DNA from: Edwardsiella tarda ATCC 15947 = NBRC 105688
GTDB taxonomy: Bacteria; Pseudomonadota; Gammaproteobacteria; Enterobacterales; Enterobacteriaceae
NCBI RefSeq assembly: GCF_003113495.2
Contig: NZ_CP084506.1
Location: 2,418,001-2,482,000 of the forward strand
DNA length: 64,000 bases
Direction of reading: 5' to 3'
A model generated the notes under the pieces. It worked only from the letters and a program-made list of their open reading frames with translations, did no database searches and was not told the origin of the DNA. This document shows, piece after piece, positions 28,240 through 40,900 of the stretch. A program made the position numbers and the translations under genes. Position 1 is the stretch's first letter; each line of letters opens with the position of its first letter.

Positions 28240-29283
28240 GTGACCGACAAAACCACGCTCAGTTACAAAGACGCCGGAGTAGACATCGATGCGGGCAATG
28301 CCTTGGTCGACCGGATTAAGGGAGTCGTCAAGGAGACTCGCCGTCCCGAGGTGATGGGAGGACTCGGTGGCTTTGGCGCGTTGTGTGCGTTGCCGCAGAA
28401 ATACCGCGAGCCGGTACTGGTCTCCGGCACCGATGGCGTCGGCACCAAGCTGCGCCTGGCGATGGATCTGCAACGCCATGACACCATCGGCATCGATCTG
28501 GTGGCGATGTGCGTCAACGATCTGGTGGTTCAGGGCGCCGAGCCGCTGTTCTTCCTCGACTACTACGCCACCGGCAAGCTGGATGTCGATACCGCCGCCA
28601 GCGTGATCAGCGGGATCGCCGCGGGGTGTAAGCAGGCTGGCTGTGCGCTGGTCGGGGGGGAAACCGCCGAGATGCCTGGGATGTACCACGGCGAAGATTA
28701 TGACGTCGCCGGTTTCTGCGTCGGGGTCGTCGAGAAGTCAGAGATCATCGACGGCAGCCAGGTACGCCCCGGCGACGCCCTGATCGCCCTGGCGGCCAGC
28801 GGCCCCCACTCCAATGGCTACTCCTTGATCCGCAAGATCTTGCAGGTTAGCGGTTGCGACCCGCGTCACACCGAGTTGGCGGGGCGTGCGCTGGCCGACC
28901 ATCTGCTCGCGCCGACCAAGATCTACGTCGCCGCCTGTCTGGATCTGATCGCCCACCATCACGTGCACGCCCTGGCCCACCTGACCGGCGGCGGCTTCTG
29001 GGAAAATATTCCCCGCGTACTGCCTGCCGGCAGCAAGGCGGTGATCGACGAGAACAGCTGGCAATGGCCGGCGATCTTTGACTGGCTGCAACAGACGGGT
29101 AATGTCAGCCGCCACGAGATGTACCGCACCTTTAACTGTGGCGTCGGCATGGTGATCGCGCTGCCGCAGGAGGAAGTGGAGAGCGCCTTGCTGCGCCTGA
29201 CGCAACAGGGCGAGCAGGCCTGGCTGTTGGGTCACATCGCCGAGGCACAGGGCGACGAGCCGCAGGTCGAGATCTTGCGTTAA
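28240..29283 (+). CDS. purM: PurM, phosphoribosylformylglycinamidine cyclo-ligase (AIR synthetase)
   Basis: Fifth step of purine synthesis, closing FGAM to AIR with ATP. I use GTG 28240 ([17 protein letters not shown]), because E. coli PurM also begins with GTG here; ATG 28225 would add MGIYA. 347 residues. Glycine-rich ATP motifs [20 protein letters not shown] and [13 protein letters not shown] are conserved. Followed by purN after 10 bases, as the purMN operon. Confidence 0.95.
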   Translation: MTDKTTLSYKDAGVDIDAGNALVDRIKGVVKETRRPEVMGGLGGFGALCALPQKYREPVLVSGTDGVGTKLRLAMDLQRHDTIGIDLVAMCVNDLVVQGAEPLFFLDYYATGKLDVDTAASVISGIAAGCKQAGCALVGGETAEMPGMYHGEDYDVAGFCVGVVEKSEIIDGSQVRPGDALIALAASGPHSNGYSLIRKILQVSGCDPRHTELAGRALADHLLAPTKIYVAACLDLIAHHHVHALAHLTGGGFWENIPRVLPAGSKAVIDENSWQWPAIFDWLQQTGNVSRHEMYRTFNCGVGMVIALPQEEVESALLRLTQQGEQAWLLGHIAEAQGDEPQVEILR

Positions 29284-29293
29284 GGGGAAGGCG

Positions 29294-29932
29294 ATGAAAC
29301 GTATCCTCGTCCTCATCTCCGGCCAGGGCAGTAATCTTCAGGCCTTGATTGCGGCCTGTCAGGCGGGACGCATCCCGGGGCAGATCGTCGCCGTCTTCAG
29401 CAACCGCGCCGATGCTTACGGCCTGACGCGCGCGCGTCAGGCGGGCATCGATGCCCACGCGTTGGCGCCCGCGGATTATCCTGACCGTCAGGCCTTCGAC
29501 GCCGCGCTGGCGGAGCGTATCGCCGCCTACCAGCCCGATCTGCTGGTACTGGCCGGCTATATGCGCATCTTGTCGCCCGACTTTGTCCGCCGCTTCCACG
29601 GGCGGATGCTCAACATTCACCCCTCGCTACTGCCGCATTATCCTGGCCTAGACACCCACCGCCGCGCCCTGGCGGCGGGGGATCGTGAGCATGGCGCCTC
29701 GGTGCACTTCGTCAGCGAGACGCTAGACGGCGGCCCGGTGGTGCTCCAGGCACGGGTGCCGATCTTCCCCGACGACAGCGTCGAGGAGATCGCCGCCCGA
29801 GTGCAGGTGCAAGAGCATGCCATCTATCCGCTGGTCGTCGCCTGGTTTTGCCAAGGCCGCCTGCAATACCACGCGCCACAAGCCTGGCTAGACGGTCGCC
29901 CGTTACCGCCGCAAGGCTACGCCGACGACTAG
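29294..29932 (+). CDS. purN: PurN, phosphoribosylglycinamide formyltransferase
   Basis: Folate-dependent GAR transformylase, third step of purine synthesis. 212 residues, as in E. coli. Conserved: LISGQGSNLQAL (phosphate loop), FSNRADAYGLTRARQ, the catalytic MRILSPDFV, LNIHPSLLPHYPGLDTH (catalytic His) and VHFVSETLDGGPVVLQ (Asp). ATG 29294 follows GGGGAAGGCG. Confidence 0.97.
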   Translation: MKRILVLISGQGSNLQALIAACQAGRIPGQIVAVFSNRADAYGLTRARQAGIDAHALAPADYPDRQAFDAALAERIAAYQPDLLVLAGYMRILSPDFVRRFHGRMLNIHPSLLPHYPGLDTHRRALAAGDREHGASVHFVSETLDGGPVVLQARVPIFPDDSVEEIAARVQVQEHAIYPLVVAWFCQGRLQYHAPQAWLDGRPLPPQGYADD

Positions 29933-30023
29933 CCCCCTGCTGTAATCGATAAACAACAGTTATACTATCGCTCCTACTCGGCGGCCCGCCGGCCGCCCAC
30001 CATCTGTGACGAGAGGAACGATC

Positions 30024-30575
30024 ATGTCCAGCACCAGCCACGTCAGGCTCCATCCCCTGGAACGGGAAGACCTGCCCTTTGTCCATCAGCTCGATAACAA
30101 CGCCAGCGTGATGCGTTATTGGTTCGAAGAGCCGTATATCGCCTTCGTCGAGCTGGCCGAACTGTACGATAAGCATATCCACGACCAGAGCGAACGCCGC
30201 TTCGTGGTCGAGCAGGATGGCAACAAGATCGGGCTGGTCGAGCTGGTGGAGATCGACCACATTCATCGCCGCGCCGAATTCCAGATCATCATCGATCCCG
30301 CCCATCAGGGCCGAGGCTACGCCAGTAAGGCCGCGCTGCTGGCGATGGAGCACGCCTTCGCGGTGCTAAACCTGTATAAGCTCTATCTCTTGGTCGATAA
30401 GGAGAACCACAAGGCGATCCATATCTACAGCAAGCTGGGCTTCGAGATCGAGGGTGAGCTGGTCCACGAGTTTTTCATCAATGGCGAGTATCGCAACGCC
30501 ATTCGCATGTGTATGTTCCAACACCGTTATATGGCCATGTACCGCGCCAACGGCGGCGAGACACCGGGCGTCTAG
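30024..30575 (+). CDS. speG: SpeG, spermidine N-acetyltransferase
   Basis: Cytoplasmic GNAT enzyme that acetylates spermidine and spermine to relieve polyamine toxicity. ATG 30024 ([16 protein letters not shown]) has AGAGGAAC upstream and aligns with the family; the frame opens six codons earlier. 183 residues. Acetyl-CoA motif [17 protein letters not shown] and the SpeG-specific [24 protein letters not shown] and [17 protein letters not shown] are intact. In E. coli speG lies elsewhere; here it stands between purN and ppk. Confidence 0.95.
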   Translation: MSSTSHVRLHPLEREDLPFVHQLDNNASVMRYWFEEPYIAFVELAELYDKHIHDQSERRFVVEQDGNKIGLVELVEIDHIHRRAEFQIIIDPAHQGRGYASKAALLAMEHAFAVLNLYKLYLLVDKENHKAIHIYSKLGFEIEGELVHEFFINGEYRNAIRMCMFQHRYMAMYRANGGETPGV

Positions 30576-30701
30576 CGCGCCGGTTGGACTTTCTCCCCTG
30601 AGACTCGCCATAATAGTCCGCATCATGGCCCGTCGTCGGCGGGCCACTCCGGTCAGGACAACACCGGGGCGGATTGTTTTTGCTTGGCTACTGGAGTCAT
30701 C

Positions 30702-32807
30702 ATGGGGCAGGAAAAGCGCTACATCGACAAAGAACTCAGCTGGTTATCCTTCAATGAGCGCGTATTGCAGGAGGCCGCCGACAAGAGTAATCCGCTGATC
30801 GAGCGCATGCGCTTCCTCGGCATCTACTCCAGTAACCTGGATGAGTTTTACAAGGTACGCTTCGCCGAGCTGAAACGTCGTATTCTGATCAGTGAGGAGC
30901 AAGGCACCGATAATGGCAACTCACGCCACCTCCTCCAGCAGATCCAGGCCAAGGTGCTAAAGGCCGACCAGGAATTCGACTCGCTCTACAACGATCTGTT
31001 GTTAGAGATGGCACGCAATCAGATCTTCCTGATCAACGAGCGCCAACTCTCGGAAAATCAACAGGTGTGGCTACGCCAATACTATCGTAACCATCTACGC
31101 CAGCATATCACGCCGATCATGCTCGATGAGGAGACCGACCTGGTCTCCTTCCTCAAGGATGATTACACCTACCTGGCGGTCGAAATCATCAACGGTCAAC
31201 AGACCCGCTACGCGTTGCTGGAGATCCCCTCGGACAAGGTCGAGCGCTTTATCACGCTACCGCCGGAGACGCCACGCCGTCGCAAACCGATGATCCTGGT
31301 GGACAACATCCTACGCTACTGCCTGGATGACATCTTCAAGGGCTTCTTCGACTACCATACCCTCAACGCCTACTCGATGAAGATGACCCGCGACGCTGAA
31401 TACGATCTGGTGACGGAGATGGAGTCCAGCCTGATGGAGCTGATGTCCTCCAGCCTCAAGCAGCGTCTCACCGCCGAGCCGGTACGCTTCGTCTACCAGC
31501 GCGATATGCCCGACGAATTAGTCGCGCTGCTGACCCGCAAGCTGGGCATCTCCTCCTACGACTCGCTGATTGCCGGGGGGCGCTACCATAACTTTAAAGA
31601 TTTCATCAAGTTCCCCAATGTCGGTAAGGCCAATCTGCTCAATCGCCCGCTGCCACGCCTGCGTCACGTATGGTTCGATCGCTTCCGCAACGGTTTCGAC
31701 GCCATCCGCGATCACGACGTGTTGCTCTATTACCCCTATCACACCTTCGAACATGTGCTAGAGCTGTTGCGCCAGGCCTCTTTCGACCCCAGTGTGTTGG
31801 CGATCAAGATCAACATCTACCGGGTGGCCAAGAACTCACGCATCATCGAATCGATGATCCACGCCGCCCACAACGGTAAGAAGGTTACCGTGGTGGTCGA
31901 GTTGCAGGCACGCTTCGATGAGGAGGCCAACATCCACTGGGCCAAGCGGCTCACGGAGGCCGGGGTGCATGTGATCTTCTCGGCGCCGGGGTTGAAGATC
32001 CACGCCAAGCTATTCTTGATCTCACGCCGCGAGGGCGATGACATCGTGCGCTATGCCCATATCGGCACCGGCAACTTCAACGAAAAGACGGCACGCCTCT
32101 ACACCGACTATTCGCTGCTCACCGCCGACGCGCGCATCACCAACGAGGTACGCCGGGTGTTCAACTTCATCGAAAACCCCTATCGTCCGGTCAACTTCGA
32201 GTATCTGATGGTGTCGCCGCAGAACTCCCGTCGCATGCTGTATCAGCTCATCGATCAGGAGATCACCCATGCCCAGGCCGGGCTGGGCGCCGGCATCACC
32301 TTGAAGGTCAACAACCTGGTGGACAAGGGGCTGGTCGATCGCCTGTACGCCGCCTCCAGCGCCGGAGTCAAGATCCGTCTGCTGGTGCGCGGCATGTGCT
32401 CGCTGGTGCCGGGGATCCCTGGCGTGAGCGACAACATCAGCGCCATCAGCATCGTGGATCGCTTCCTGGAGCATGCGCGGGTCTATGTCTTCGACAACCA
32501 CGGCGATCCGCAGGTCTTCCTCTCTTCCGCCGACTGGATGACGCGCAACATCGATTACCGCATCGAGGTGGGGGTACGCCTACTCGATCCACAGCTGCGG
32601 CAACGGGTGCTGGAACTGCTGGAGCTGCAATTCAGCGATACGGTCAAGGCGCGCTACCTCGATCGCGAACTCAGTAACCGCCGGGTGCCGCGCGGCAATC
32701 GCCGCAAGGTGCGTTCGCAACTGGCGATCTACGACTACATCCGGGCGCTGGAATCCGCCGACGCTCAACGGGCGCAGGCACTCCTCGCTGCCCCAACTCA
32801 TGACTAA
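30702..32807 (+). CDS. ppk: Ppk1, polyphosphate kinase
   Basis: Membrane-associated enzyme that reversibly makes inorganic polyphosphate from ATP. ATG 30702 ([20 protein letters not shown]) with GGAG upstream gives 701 residues (E. coli 688). The conserved N-terminal [17 protein letters not shown], the phosphorylated-His region [15 protein letters not shown], the second His in [17 protein letters not shown], and [12 protein letters not shown] at the C-terminus are present. Directly upstream of ppx by 15 bases, the usual operon. Confidence 0.96.
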   Translation: MGQEKRYIDKELSWLSFNERVLQEAADKSNPLIERMRFLGIYSSNLDEFYKVRFAELKRRILISEEQGTDNGNSRHLLQQIQAKVLKADQEFDSLYNDLLLEMARNQIFLINERQLSENQQVWLRQYYRNHLRQHITPIMLDEETDLVSFLKDDYTYLAVEIINGQQTRYALLEIPSDKVERFITLPPETPRRRKPMILVDNILRYCLDDIFKGFFDYHTLNAYSMKMTRDAEYDLVTEMESSLMELMSSSLKQRLTAEPVRFVYQRDMPDELVALLTRKLGISSYDSLIAGGRYHNFKDFIKFPNVGKANLLNRPLPRLRHVWFDRFRNGFDAIRDHDVLLYYPYHTFEHVLELLRQASFDPSVLAIKINIYRVAKNSRIIESMIHAAHNGKKVTVVVELQARFDEEANIHWAKRLTEAGVHVIFSAPGLKIHAKLFLISRREGDDIVRYAHIGTGNFNEKTARLYTDYSLLTADARITNEVRRVFNFIENPYRPVNFEYLMVSPQNSRRMLYQLIDQEITHAQAGLGAGITLKVNNLVDKGLVDRLYAASSAGVKIRLLVRGMCSLVPGIPGVSDNISAISIVDRFLEHARVYVFDNHGDPQVFLSSADWMTRNIDYRIEVGVRLLDPQLRQRVLELLELQFSDTVKARYLDRELSNRRVPRGNRRKVRSQLAIYDYIRALESADAQRAQALLAAPTHD

Positions 32808-32822
32808 ACCGGACTGCCGCCT

Positions 32823-34352
32823 ATGCCGCTGATTCCCTCTTCGCCCCGTCCGCAGGAGATCGCCGCCGTCGATCTCGGCTCTAACAGCTTTCACATGGTG
32901 ATCGCCCGCGTCGTCAACGGCGCGCTACAAATCCTGGGACGGCTCAAGCAGCGCGTCCACCTCGCCGATGGCTTGGATGATCAGCAGCGACTGAGTGAGG
33001 AGTCGATGGCACGCGGCTTGGCCTGCCTGGCGCTGTTCGCCGAACGCCTACAGGGCTTCCCGGCGGAGAACGTCTGCATCGTCGGTACCCATGCCCTGCG
33101 GCAGGCGGATAACGCCCAAGAGTTTCTTAAACGCGCCGCCAAGGTGATCCCCTACCCCATCGAGATCATCTCCGGCCATGAGGAGGCGCGCCTGATCTTT
33201 ATGGGCGTCGCCCACACGCAGCCGGAGAAGGGCCGCAAGCTGGTCATCGACATCGGCGGGGGGTCGACGGAGATGGTGATCGGCGAAGACTTTGATCCGC
33301 TGCTGGTCGAGAGCCGGCGTATGGGCTGCGTCAGCTTCGCCCAACAGTTCTTCGCCGGTGGGGTGATTACCCCCGCCAACTTCCAGCGTGCCCGTCTGGC
33401 GGCGGCGCAGAAGCTGGAGAATATGGCCTGGCAGTATCGCATTCAGGGGTGGAATGCCGCGTTGGGTGCCTCCGGTTCGATCAAGGCGGCCTATGAGGTG
33501 CTGGTGGCGATGGGCGAGAAGGATGGGTTAATCACCCCGGCGCGGCTGGCGATGTTGTGCGACGAGGTGCTGCGCTACCCACGGGTCGATGCGCTGCGCC
33601 TACCCGGCCTCTCCGAGGAGCGGCGCCAGGTCTTCGTCCCCGGCCTCGCCATCCTCTGCGGCGTGTTCGATGCCTTGGCGATCAAACAGTTGCGCCTGTC
33701 TGACGGCGCACTGCGCGAAGGGGTGTTGTATGAGATGGAGGGGCGCTTCCGCCACCAGGATATCCGGAGCCGTACCGCGCATAGCCTGGCGGAGCACTAC
33801 AACATCGATCGCGAACAGGCGCAGCGCGTCCAGGCCAGCGTTCGTCAACTGTACGCGCAGTGGATGGCGCAAAACCCGCGCCTGGCCCATCCACAGCTGG
33901 AGGCGTTGCTCAACTGGGCGGCCGCGCTGCATGAGGTGGGCCTGAGCATCAACCACAGCGGCATGCAGCGTCACTCCGCCTATATCTTGCAATACACCAA
34001 CCTCCCCGGTTTCACTCAGGAGCAGCAGTTGATGCTGGCGACGCTGGTTCGCTGCCAACGCAAGGCATTGCGTCTGGCGGATCTGCCACGCTTCGCCCTG
34101 TTCAAGAAGAAGCAGTATCTGCCGCTGATCCAGATCCTCCGCCTCGCGACCCTACTCAATAACCAGCGTCAGGCCACCACACCACCCCAGACTCTCCAAT
34201 TAGAAACCAGTGGACTCCAGTGGGTGCTGCGCTTCCCCGCCCATTATCTGCGACAAAACAGCCTGATGCAGTTAGATCTGGAGAAGGAGCAAGCTTATTG
34301 GCGCGATGTCGAAGGCTGGGGGCTGATCATCGAGGAGTTAACCCCCGCCTAG
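32823..34352 (+). CDS. ppx: Ppx, exopolyphosphatase
   Basis: Removes terminal phosphates from polyphosphate and can also hydrolyse pppGpp. 509 residues (E. coli 513). The sugar-kinase/Hsp70 fold phosphate loops are visible: [17 protein letters not shown] near the N-terminus and [17 protein letters not shown]. The C-terminal HD-like half carries [10 protein letters not shown] and [12 protein letters not shown]. Second gene of the ppk-ppx operon; convergent with phoR. Confidence 0.96.
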   Translation: MPLIPSSPRPQEIAAVDLGSNSFHMVIARVVNGALQILGRLKQRVHLADGLDDQQRLSEESMARGLACLALFAERLQGFPAENVCIVGTHALRQADNAQEFLKRAAKVIPYPIEIISGHEEARLIFMGVAHTQPEKGRKLVIDIGGGSTEMVIGEDFDPLLVESRRMGCVSFAQQFFAGGVITPANFQRARLAAAQKLENMAWQYRIQGWNAALGASGSIKAAYEVLVAMGEKDGLITPARLAMLCDEVLRYPRVDALRLPGLSEERRQVFVPGLAILCGVFDALAIKQLRLSDGALREGVLYEMEGRFRHQDIRSRTAHSLAEHYNIDREQAQRVQASVRQLYAQWMAQNPRLAHPQLEALLNWAAALHEVGLSINHSGMQRHSAYILQYTNLPGFTQEQQLMLATLVRCQRKALRLADLPRFALFKKKQYLPLIQILRLATLLNNQRQATTPPQTLQLETSGLQWVLRFPAHYLRQNSLMQLDLEKEQAYWRDVEGWGLIIEELTPA

Positions 34353-34398
34353 ACGCCGCCGCTGCGTGCACCATTGCCCAGCGAGTCGGATGACGGCC

Positions 34399-34439
34399 AG
34401 CGCCGCTCCCCCCGCCGGGCAGAAAGGGAGGCGGACGCT
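34399..34439. terminator. Long imperfect hairpin between convergent ppx and phoR
   Basis: AGCG-CCGC-TCCC (34399-34410) can pair with GGGA-GCGG-CGCT (34426-34439) with two single-base bulges: 12 pairs and a 15-base loop. No T-run follows. Probably ends one or both transcripts, but not a canonical intrinsic terminator. Confidence 0.35.
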
Positions 34440-34487
34440 GAGCCCGCCAAGAGCAAGAGAGGGATGAACCGGCCTCGCCCTGCGGCA

Positions 34488-35786
34488 TCAGCGCGGATCG
34501 GCGCTCACCACCAGATGGCTCGGCAGGGTGAAGGCGAAACAGCTCCCCTGGCCTACGATGCTGCTGATCTCCAACTGTGCATCGTGATGCTGCAAGGCAT
34601 GCTTGACAATCGCCAGCCCCAATCCGCTACCGCCGGTACGGCTCGAGCGGGAACGATCGACACGGTAAAACCGCTCGGTCAGACGGCTCAGGTGCTCGTT
34701 GGCGATCCCCGGGCCATTATCACGGACCGTGAAGCGCGCACCCTGCGGCGTACGCTGCCAACTTACCGTGATCTCACTGCCCGGCGGCGTATGATTCAAC
34801 GCGTTATACACCAAGTTGGAGACCGCGCTACCGAGCTGCTCTTCGTTGCCGCGTACCCGTAGCGTCTCGTCGATGATAAAGCGCAGGGTGTGACGACCGT
34901 CGCTGAGGGAGTGCGCCTCGCGCTCCAGCAGATGGAGCCGCGCCGGTACATCCACCAGCGCGTTGAGGTCGATGTGCGGCGCCGCCTCGATACGCGACAA
35001 CACCAGCAGTTGCTGTACCAGACCATCCATGCGCCGCGTCTGCGCCTGCATGGTGGCGAGCGCCTTCTCGCGCTGGGCCGCCGGCATCTCGTCGCTACCG
35101 AACATCTCCAGATAGCCCTGTAACACCGTCAGCGGTGTACGTAACTCATGGCTGACGTTGGCGAAGAAGTTACGCCGCGCGCCCTCCAGCTGACGCGTCT
35201 GCGTCACATCACGCGCGATCATCAACAGCTGCCCCTCGCTATAGGGCATCAGCCGAAACTCCATGTAGCGTCCGCTATTTAGGTGCAGCGTCAACGGCTG
35301 GCTATAGTCGGCCGAGGTCAGATACGCGCTAAACTCGGGATAACGCAGCAGGTTGCGGATATTCTGACCGTTGTCCTCCGGCCAGCGAAAGCTGAGTAGG
35401 TGTTGGGCCAGTTGGTTACACCAGAAGATATTGCCCTCATCGGTCAGCATCACGATGGCATCGGGCAGCGACTCCGCCCCACTACGGAAGCGTTTAATCA
35501 ACAGCGTCAACTCACGCCGCCGCCGTCGATTGCGCTGCTGCATCTGATACAGCCCATAGAACAAGGGCTCCCAGCTGCCGCGTCCACTCGGGGGGGTCAT
35601 GCTGCGATCCACCCATAACCAGTGCGAGAGGCGTAATTGGTTCCACCCCTGCCACAGCCACAACAGGCAGAGCGCCAACAGCAGGAACCAGGACCAGTAA
35701 CCGAACAGCGCACCGAGCAACAAGGCCGGCACACAGCACAAGAGCAGCTCGGCGAGCAGCGTCTTCCAGGATAGTTTATCAAGCAC
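34488..35786 (-). CDS. phoR: PhoR, phosphate-regulon sensor histidine kinase
   Basis: Inner-membrane kinase that phosphorylates PhoB under phosphate limitation and dephosphorylates it when phosphate is ample, through PhoU and Pst. 432 residues (E. coli 431). Two N-terminal membrane segments, a charged region, a PAS domain (about 95-195, with [12 protein letters not shown]), HisKA with His213 in [11 protein letters not shown], and HATPase boxes [19 protein letters not shown] and [12 protein letters not shown]. Starts 26 bases after phoB in the same operon. Confidence 0.96.
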   Translation of the reverse strand: MLDKLSWKTLLAELLLCCVPALLLGALFGYWSWFLLLALCLLWLWQGWNQLRLSHWLWVDRSMTPPSGRGSWEPLFYGLYQMQQRNRRRRRELTLLIKRFRSGAESLPDAIVMLTDEGNIFWCNQLAQHLLSFRWPEDNGQNIRNLLRYPEFSAYLTSADYSQPLTLHLNSGRYMEFRLMPYSEGQLLMIARDVTQTRQLEGARRNFFANVSHELRTPLTVLQGYLEMFGSDEMPAAQREKALATMQAQTRRMDGLVQQLLVLSRIEAAPHIDLNALVDVPARLHLLEREAHSLSDGRHTLRFIIDETLRVRGNEEQLGSAVSNLVYNALNHTPPGSEITVSWQRTPQGARFTVRDNGPGIANEHLSRLTERFYRVDRSRSSRTGGSGLGLAIVKHALQHHDAQLEISSIVGQGSCFAFTLPSHLVVSADPR

Positions 35787-35812
35787 AGTCAGGACTCCAT
35801 CGCCTGCGGCAA

Positions 35813-36502
35813 TCAGAAACGGGCGGAGAAGCGGTAGCCAGTGCCCCGCACGGTCTGTACCATGCGATCGTGGCCGCTGCTCTCCAACGCCTTACGCAAG
35901 CGGCGAATATGGACATCGACGGTACGATCCTCTACATACACGTTAGTGCCCCAGACATGATTGAGCAACTGCTCGCGGCTATAGACGCGCTCGGGATGTG
36001 TCATAAAGAAGTGCAACAATTTGAACTCGGTCGGCCCCATCTCCAGCGGCGCCTCATCGGCCATCACCCGATGCGAGACCGGGTCGAGGCTCAACCCCTG
36101 TAGGGTGATGGTCTCCTCCAGCGCCATCGGCGAGATGCGGCGCATCACCGCCTTGATACGCGCGACCAGCTCCTTGGGCGAGAACGGCTTGATGATGTAA
36201 TCGTCGGCCCCCACCTCCAGGCCCCGCACCCGATCCTCCTCCTCGCCGCGCGCCGTCAGCATCATCACCGGAATATCACGCGTGGCCGGTTCACGCTTCA
36301 GATGCTTAATCAACTGAATGCCGGAGCCGCCCGGGAGCATCCAATCCAACAGGATGAGGTCGGGATAGGGTTCGCACAGCCGGCTCAACGCACCGTCGTA
36401 ACTCTCCGCTTCCAGCGGCTGATAGCCGTTCTGCTCTAAAACGAAACTCACCATTTCCCTGATGGGGGTTTCATCTTCCACGACTAAAATGCGTCTGGCC
36501 AT
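35813..36502 (-). CDS. phoB: PhoB, phosphate-regulon response regulator
   Basis: OmpR-type transcription factor that activates Pho-box promoters. ATG 36502 ([20 protein letters not shown]) yields 229 residues, as in E. coli. Receiver acidic residues Glu9-Asp10-Glu11 region, phospho-acceptor Asp53 in [11 protein letters not shown], and Lys in [11 protein letters not shown] are present; winged-helix C-terminus with [13 protein letters not shown] and [14 protein letters not shown]. The open frame extends far upstream into the promoter but is not used. Preceded by a Pho box, so autoregulated. Confidence 0.97.
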   Translation of the reverse strand: MARRILVVEDETPIREMVSFVLEQNGYQPLEAESYDGALSRLCEPYPDLILLDWMLPGGSGIQLIKHLKREPATRDIPVMMLTARGEEEDRVRGLEVGADDYIIKPFSPKELVARIKAVMRRISPMALEETITLQGLSLDPVSHRVMADEAPLEMGPTEFKLLHFFMTHPERVYSREQLLNHVWGTNVYVEDRTVDVHIRRLRKALESSGHDRMVQTVRGTGYRFSARF

Positions 36503-36535
36503 ATCGACTTCCCAGGTAATTGTCATTCGTCCGCA

Positions 36536-36558
36536 ATTATGCGTCATTTTTATGACAG
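36536..36558 (-). promoter_or_regulatory. Pho box and -10 of phoBR
   Basis: On the minus strand 36558-36541 reads CTGTCATAAAAATGACGC, very close to the E. coli phoB Pho box (CTGTCATAAATCTGACGC), followed immediately by CATAAT (36541-36536) as the -10. An extra CATAAAT just upstream continues the repeat. A perfect CTGTCAT half makes PhoB autoregulation likely. Confidence 0.8.
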
Positions 36559-36691
36559 ATTTATGAAAAAAGCGTAATGCCGTGTGCCCTCGACGAGGGG
36601 TGCCTTGGCGCGCCCCATACCCACCGCGTATACTGAGCGCCATCGCTTCCGCCCGCCCACGCGGGCACGCCACCCGTTGCCAAGGGACTCC

Positions 36692-37921
36692 ATGCGTCTA
36701 CTCCATACTTCCGACTGGCATCTTGGCCAGCACTTCTACGGCAAGAGCCGGGCCGATGAACACCGGGCATTTCTCGACTGGCTGCAGCAACAGGCCGAGC
36801 AGCATCGCGTCGATGCCATCATCGTCGCCGGTGATCTGTTTGATACCGGCACGCCCCCCAGCTACGCCCGCGAGCTGTACAACCGCTTCGTGGTGGCACT
36901 CCAGGCGAGCGGTTGCCAACTGATCGTCCTCGCCGGTAACCACGACTCCGTGGCGACCCTCAATGAGTCGCGCGATCTGTTGGCCTGCCTACATACCCAG
37001 GTGATCAGCCATGCCCAGCCTGACGACGCGCCGCTGCTGCTCACTCAGCGCGATGGCTCGCCCGGCGCCATCCTGTGTCCGGTGCCTTTTCTCCGCCCGC
37101 GCGATCTGCTACGTAGCCAGGCCGGTCAGTCGGCAGACGATAAACAGTTCGCGTTACAGCACGCCATCAGCGAACACTACCAGAACCTGTATCAACGCGC
37201 CGTGACGCTACGCCAGACGCTGGGACAGGATCTGCCGATCGTCGCCACCGGTCATCTGACCGCCATCGGCGCCAGTCGCTCCGAATCGGTACGCGACATC
37301 TACATCGGATCGCTGGATGCCTTGCCGCTCAGCGCCTTCCCGCCAGCCGACTATATCGCCCTGGGGCATATCCACCGGCCACAGCGTGTCGGCCGCGCCG
37401 AGCACATTCGCTACAGCGGCTCGCCGATCCCGCTCAGTTTCGACGAGTTGGGCAGCGCCAAGAGTGTCTGCCTGGTTGAGCTGAACGCCCAGGGATTACA
37501 GGCAATCACCCCTCTGGCGGTTCCCCAGAGCCAACCGATGCGCCTGCTGAAGGGGAATCTGGCCGAGATCGGCGCCGCCCTGGAGGCATTACGCGACCAG
37601 GCGACGGAGAAACCGATCTGGCTAGACATCGAGATCGATAGCGACGGCTGGCTCAGCGACGCCGAGCGCACCTTGCAGCAGCAGGCGGCGAGCCTACCGG
37701 TGGAGATCCTGCTGCTACGCCGCAGCCGAGAGCAGCGCCAACGCGCCTTAACCATGCAGGCGGGTGAAACCCTGAGTGAACTGACGCCCGACGAGGTCTT
37801 TAATCGCCGCCTGGCGCTGGAGTCAGAGGGCGATGCGACACAGCAGGCACGCGCGCGGCAACTGTTTCAGCAGGTGTGTCACGAGATCGAACTGGCCCAA
37901 CCTGGGGAGGCGTCGGCATGA
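36692..37921 (+). CDS. sbcD: SbcD, nuclease subunit of the SbcCD complex
   Basis: Mre11-like manganese nuclease that cuts hairpins and protein-blocked DNA ends together with SbcC. ATG 36692 ([17 protein letters not shown]) has AAGGGA upstream; upstream residues are not conserved. 409 residues (E. coli 400). Phosphoesterase motifs: [34 protein letters not shown] and ALGHIHRPQ. Overlaps sbcC by ATGA, ensuring coupled translation. Divergent from phoB. Confidence 0.96.
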   Translation: MRLLHTSDWHLGQHFYGKSRADEHRAFLDWLQQQAEQHRVDAIIVAGDLFDTGTPPSYARELYNRFVVALQASGCQLIVLAGNHDSVATLNESRDLLACLHTQVISHAQPDDAPLLLTQRDGSPGAILCPVPFLRPRDLLRSQAGQSADDKQFALQHAISEHYQNLYQRAVTLRQTLGQDLPIVATGHLTAIGASRSESVRDIYIGSLDALPLSAFPPADYIALGHIHRPQRVGRAEHIRYSGSPIPLSFDELGSAKSVCLVELNAQGLQAITPLAVPQSQPMRLLKGNLAEIGAALEALRDQATEKPIWLDIEIDSDGWLSDAERTLQQQAASLPVEILLLRRSREQRQRALTMQAGETLSELTPDEVFNRRLALESEGDATQQARARQLFQQVCHEIELAQPGEASA

Positions 37922-40900
37922 GGATCCTGAGTCTACGCTTTAAAAACATCAACTCGCTGCGCGGCGAATGGAAGATCGACTTCAGTGCCCCACCATTCTG
38001 CGACAGCGGACTGTTCGCCATCACCGGCGCCACCGGTGCCGGGAAGACGACGCTACTCGACGCCATCTGCCTGGCGCTGTATCACCAGACGCCACGCCTG
38101 GACACCATCTCCGCCAGCCAGAATGAATTAATGACCCGAGGCACCGCCGAGTCGCTGGCCGAGGTCGAGTTCGAAGTCAAAGGGGTCGGCTACCGAGCCT
38201 TCTGGAGCCAGCGCCGCGCCAATCAGCGCCCGGATGGGAAGCTGCAGGCCCCCCGTGCCGAGCTGGCTCGCCTCGATGATGGCACCATCCTGTGTGACAA
38301 GATCAACGACAAGCTAAAACGCGTCGCCGAACTGACCGGCCTCGACTTTGGCCGCTTCACCAAGTCGATGATGCTGTCCCAGGGGCAATTCGCCGCCTTT
38401 CTCAATGCCGATGCCGGTAAACGTGCCGAGCTGTTAGAGGAGCTGACGGGTACCGAGATCTACGGCCAACTCTCCAGCGCCGTCTTCGAACACTTTAAGC
38501 AGGCTAAGCTCGAACTGGAAACGCTGCGCGAGCGGGTGGCCGGCGTCGCGTTGCTCAGCGAGGAGCAACGTGCCGCACTGCAAGGTGAGCTGCAACAGGG
38601 ACAACAGCAGGAGCAGCAGTTAGGCGCTCAGCTCGCGCAGGCGCAACAGCAACAGGCCTGGTTACGGCGCCAACAAGAGCATCGGCAGGCGCTGAGCCAG
38701 GCCGAAGCGTTAGCGGCACAGGAACAGCAGCATTGGCTATCGATCCAGCCGCAACTGACACGTCTCGCGCAAGCCGAACCGGCGCTGCGTCTACACCCGC
38801 ACTACCAAGGGTGGACTCAGGCCGAACAGGATCTACGCCAAGCCGTCGAGCATCAACAGCAACTGGCCGACCAACTCGCGGCACTACACCGCCAGCAGGC
38901 CCCCCTGCAGCAGGCATTACAGCAGGCACTCGACGAGCAGCAGTGCTTCCGCCAACGGCGCGACGCGACGCAGACGTTGATTAACCAACAGGTCGTGCCG
39001 CTCGATCACGCGCTCGGAAAGCTGGAGGAGGCGGAGCGGCAACGCGCGCAACAGTGCCAAGAGAGCCTCGAGCAACAGCAGCGTCTACACCAGCAGCAAC
39101 AGCAACTCGCGGCACAACGCCAGGCGTTACAGCACGAATATGATGCCCTGCAACGGCAACGGGCGGCGACGAGTACACATGCCCAATGGAGCGAGCGCCT
39201 CGCGCGCTGGCAGGTGTGGTTCGAACAGCGCGCCACCCTGAGCGCCGAGGCACAGCGATACGCGGATCTCCTAGCCCGCCAGGCGGCGGAGGCGAGCGAG
39301 ATCCAGCGTCAACACGCCGCGCAGCAACAGGCGCTGCACACCCAGCAGCAGGCCGAACAGCAGCTACGCCAGGCTCACCAGGCGCTGGAGGCCGAGCTAC
39401 AGGCCTGGCAACGGCGCTATCCGCCTGCCCGGCTGGCCAGCGAGCGAGCCGCCCTGCAACGGGGGGATGATGCCCGTCAGCAGTTGATCGCCCTGCAGCC
39501 CCTGGCGCAGCAAGAGATCGCCCAAATCGCGACACTCACCTCGCGCCTGGAGGCGCTGCAGCAGGAGCAGCAACAGCTGGCGCAACAGTTGGCAGAGAAA
39601 CGGCGTCACTACGGCGAAAAGCGCCAGCATCTGCTCGATCTGGAGCGACAGATCGCGCTCCAACAACGCCTCATCACGCTGGAGGCCGAGCGTGCCCATC
39701 TGGTCGACGGAGAGCCCTGTCCGCTGTGCGGTGCCACCGAGCATCCCCTGGCGAGCGATGCCCCGCGCCCCTCGCTCGACGAGAGCCAACAACGGCGCGA
39801 TCGCCTCAGTCAGGAGGTCGAGCGTCTCGGGCAAGAGGGGAGCGCGCTGAGCGAGCGCGACCGTCAGATCAGCGCGCAACACAGCCAGCTGAGCGCCGAA
39901 CGCCAGCAGCTCAAACAGCGCCTGACGCAGCACCGGGCGCGCTGGCAACAGCACTGCACCGAGATCGCCGTGACGCTGCCTCTCGATGAGGCCACGGCGC
40001 TCGCTGACTACCTACAGCAATGTAGTGCTCAGGCGCGCGAGCTGGATCAGCGTCAACACCAAGGCGAGACGCTCGAACAACGCCTTCGCCAGGCACACGA
40101 TGGTCTGACTCAGGCAAGCCTAAACGTGGCTCAGGCGCAACATGCATTAGGGTTATTGGCCCAACAGCAGCAGGCGTTAACCCGCCAGCAACAAGAGAGC
40201 ACACAGCAACGACGCACGCTGGCGCAGCAACTGGAGACGCTGCAACGACAGATCAGCGCCGATCTGGACGAATGCGATCTCGAGGTGCCCACGGCGCAGC
40301 AGAGCGAGGCCTGGCTGGCCGAGCGCCGGGCCGAGCGACAGCGCTGGCAACAAGGCGAGGCGCGCGAACAACAGCTGCAACAACAACGCCTGACCTGCGA
40401 CGAGCAGTGGCGCCAACGCCAACAACAACTCGACGAGCTGCAACAGCGCCACCAGGTGTTGCTGCGCGAGCATCAGGCGTTAGTCGCACAACACGCGTCA
40501 CAGCAGGCGCAACGCCAAACCCTGCTCGATGGCCAGTCCGTCGCTCAGGTGCAAGCGGAACTGCAACGCCAGGAACACGCGTGGGAACAGCGCGTCAGCG
40601 AAGCACAGCACGCCAGCCTACGCTGGCAACAACAGCATGAGCGACTCAACGGTGAGCTGGCGGCGGCCCAACACCACCACCACACCTTGACGCAACGCCT
40701 CGCGACATTACAGCAGCAGTGGCAGACGGCGCTCGCCGCCTCCCCCTTCGACGATGAGGCGGCGTTCCTCGCCGCCAGATTGAGCCAGGAGGAGTCGCAG
40801 CGCCTCGGCGCCCTGCGCGACGACGGCCAACGCCGCTGTCAGCAGAGTGCGGCGTTACTGGCGGCGGCACGCCAAGCCTGGCAGGACGGCGAGGCGACCC

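Noticed and set aside
38555..40500. CAG/CAA-rich stretch considered as a tandem repeat or CRISPR-like array
   Set aside because: No fixed unit and no regular spacers; it is codon-level glutamine richness in a coiled coil.
38555..40870. Several long frames antisense to or overlapping sbcC
   Set aside because: All are proline/alanine/arginine-rich shadows of the Gln-rich coiled coil.
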